From: Nitrososphaera sp.
Lineage (GTDB): Archaea; Thermoproteota; Nitrososphaeria; Nitrososphaerales; Nitrososphaeraceae
NCBI GenBank assembly: GCA_025935445.1
Contig: JAICVG010000058.1
Location: 1-6,651 of the forward strand
Reading direction: 5' to 3'
Length of the DNA: 6,651 nucleotides
The position numbers were made by a program, and so were the translations under genes. Positions 5,863-6,651 of the stretch are shown in pieces. How positions within the stretch are numbered: position 1 is the stretch's first letter; each line of letters begins with the position of its first letter. The notes beneath the pieces were generated by a model. The model did no database searches and had not been told where the DNA came from. It saw only the letters and a program-made list of their open reading frames with translations.

Positions 5863-6184
5863 AGAATTGCACGGTGTCTGGATGCAATCCGTATTATATG
5901 TCTATTAATATGCTAGGTTGACTGTCTTGAGACTGTTCTGCACTTCAGTTTGAAAAAGCCGTGTCACCAAATTTTTTCCACTACCACTAGTTTATCTTTT
6001 GTATTTTGCATCTTTCTTAATGTGAATTAACGCATATTACACTAATCAATACTCTAGCTTTTCAGGAATCTGTTCAGATAAGGGGTTGAAAAATGCTCTG
6101 CTCATCTCGCTAAAAGTTAATTCCATTCTTTAACATACCAACCTAACTGCAATAACCAAGAAGAACAATCACAATATTTCAGTA
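5863..6184. other. AT-rich stretch with no gene found
   Basis: Apart from the tRNA promoter at its left edge, I find no convincing coding sequence or folded RNA here on either strand; ORFs are very short and start without context. A direct GACTGT repeat (5920-5925 and 5931-5936) sits 11 bp apart and is probably chance. CTTTAACATA (6128-6137) could serve as a weak promoter for the small membrane protein at 6185. Confidence 0.5.
5893..5899 (-). promoter_or_regulatory. Probable TATA box for tRNA-Pro(CGG)
   Basis: On the minus strand this reads ATATAAT, centred about 34 nt before the tRNA 5' end. The position is slightly further than for the other proline tRNA, so a short 5' leader removed by RNase P would be expected. 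Confidence 0.4.
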
Positions 6185-6430
6185 ATGGAAAACCTTATCT
6201 TCGACAATCATCCATGCAACTTTATGGCTGAAGAAGCGTTCATGTATGCTGTGACGACAGGGATCTTTGCCTTCCTTGTAGCAGTGCTTTTTGGGACAAG
6301 AGCAGTACGCAAGCGTAAAGAGCCAGAGAACAGGCCAGTTGAAACCGAATCGTCCTTCTCCGGTAGTTCTGGAAGTGGAGAAAAGCGAATCAAGCGATTC
6401 AAGTCAGATGGCACCCCAGTATACGAATAG
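6185..6430 (+). CDS. Small single-span membrane protein of unknown function
   Basis: This is an 81-residue protein I do not recognise. It has one clear hydrophobic segment at about 21-38, immediately followed by a strongly basic RAVRKRK. By the positive-inside rule, that places the C-terminus in the cytoplasm. The tail (44-81) is polar, with a Ser/Gly-rich stretch at 57-65, then a basic KRIKRFK patch and a DGTPVYE end, so it could be a flexible binding tail. ATG 6185 is used, but Met14 (ATG 6224) would also give an intact membrane segment with a cleaner MAEEAF start. Neither has a Shine-Dalgarno site. The codons look ordinary and the span plus charge pattern supports a real gene. A frame-shifted ORF over the same bases lacks this logic. 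Confidence 0.6.
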   Translation: MENLIFDNHPCNFMAEEAFMYAVTTGIFAFLVAVLFGTRAVRKRKEPENRPVETESSFSGSSGSGEKRIKRFKSDGTPVYE

Positions 6431-6550
6431 GAAAAACATCTGGACACTATATCACGGAATTACAGCTCAGATAGCATGCCTATTATTTGATGTTGTCACT
6501 CTTTTCATAATGTGAACACTAAAAAATTAGAAGAGTAGGAAACGATTCGA

Positions 6551-6558
6551 CTTAAAAG
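6551..6558 (+). promoter_or_regulatory. Possible TATA box for the 3' partial gene
   Basis: CTTAAAAG ends 25 nt before the ATG at 6584, the spacing expected for a leaderless archaeal transcript. The surrounding bases are AT-rich, so chance matches are likely and the call is tentative. Confidence 0.3.
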
Positions 6559-6583
6559 AAAACTTAAGACTAGAATAAAAGAC

Positions 6584-6651
6584 ATGGCAGCCCACAAGAA
6601 ATTTTCATTCCTACGTAAAAAACCTCTCCTGCTATATATGCTTGGAGCTAG
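6584..6651 (+). CDS. N-terminus of a probable membrane or secreted protein (3' partial)
   Basis: An ORF opens at ATG 6584 and runs off the window after 22 codons. It begins MAAHKKFSFLRKKP and then turns hydrophobic (LLLYMLGA). A basic N-terminus followed by a hydrophobic run looks like the start of a signal peptide or first membrane segment. A possible TATA element 25 nt upstream is compatible with a leaderless message. Too little is visible to name a family, and a chance ORF is not excluded. Confidence 0.45.
   Translation, partial: MAAHKKFSFLRKKPLLLYMLGA

Noticed and set aside
5662..5916. 84-residue plus-strand ORF across the tRNA-Pro(CGG) gene, containing MGPAGFEPATSSARGWHP
   Set aside because: This peptide is the well-known spurious translation of the antisense of a tRNA gene. 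The ORF overlaps the tRNA and its promoter and has no other support.
6291..6515. 74-residue plus-strand ORF overlapping the small membrane protein
   Set aside because: It is frame-shifted relative to the better ORF, which has a clear membrane span and positive-inside charge pattern; this one has no such organisation in its overlapping part.

Overview
The window looks like a piece of a thaumarchaeal (Nitrososphaerales-like ammonia-oxidising archaeon) chromosome. The evidence is archaeal throughout: a UPF0200 nucleotide kinase next to a UPF0201 protein, both archaeal families; a tiny two-CxxC zinc-ribbon protein of the DUF5679 type; TATA-box promoters close to start codons; a poly-T terminator without a hairpin; and two intron-less proline tRNA genes. 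The genus is inferred from gene content and moderate GC, not from a search.

Layout. (1) Positions 1-3613 read as one plus-strand transcription unit. It starts inside a siroheme/4Fe-4S nitrite or sulfite reductase whose N-terminus lies outside the window. A tandem-domain rhodanese (sulfurtransferase), the UPF0200 P-loop kinase, the UPF0201 RNA-binding-like protein and a 48-residue zinc-ribbon protein follow, and the unit ends in T-tracts at 3583-3613. Genes overlap or are separated by 15 to 47 nt. (2) Positions 3636-5388 hold a two-gene ABC exporter of the DrrA/DrrB (ABC-2) type with its own promoter. (3) Positions 5478-5899 hold two convergent tRNA-Pro genes, anticodon GGG on plus and CGG on minus, 65/74 identical, separated by about 200 nt. 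(4) Positions 5863-6651 are AT-rich and sparsely coding: an apparently empty stretch of about 320 nt, one small single-span membrane protein, and the first 22 codons of a probable membrane or secreted protein cut by the window end.

How the genes fit together. The reductase and rhodanese overlap and both handle reduced or transferable sulfur (or nitrite in the reductase case), so a role in sulfur or nitrogen assimilation is the simplest reading. The UPF0200 and UPF0201 genes overlap at TTGA and are fused into one protein in some other archaea, which suggests a shared function. The DrrA/DrrB pair should form one exporter; its substrate cannot be read from sequence. I see no mobile element, CRISPR array or defence system, and nothing that is clearly a new system. 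The most useful observations are the unlisted zinc-ribbon gene, the matching TTGA gene junctions, the trinucleotide-derived low-complexity inserts confined to the first two genes, and the convergent proline tRNA pair.
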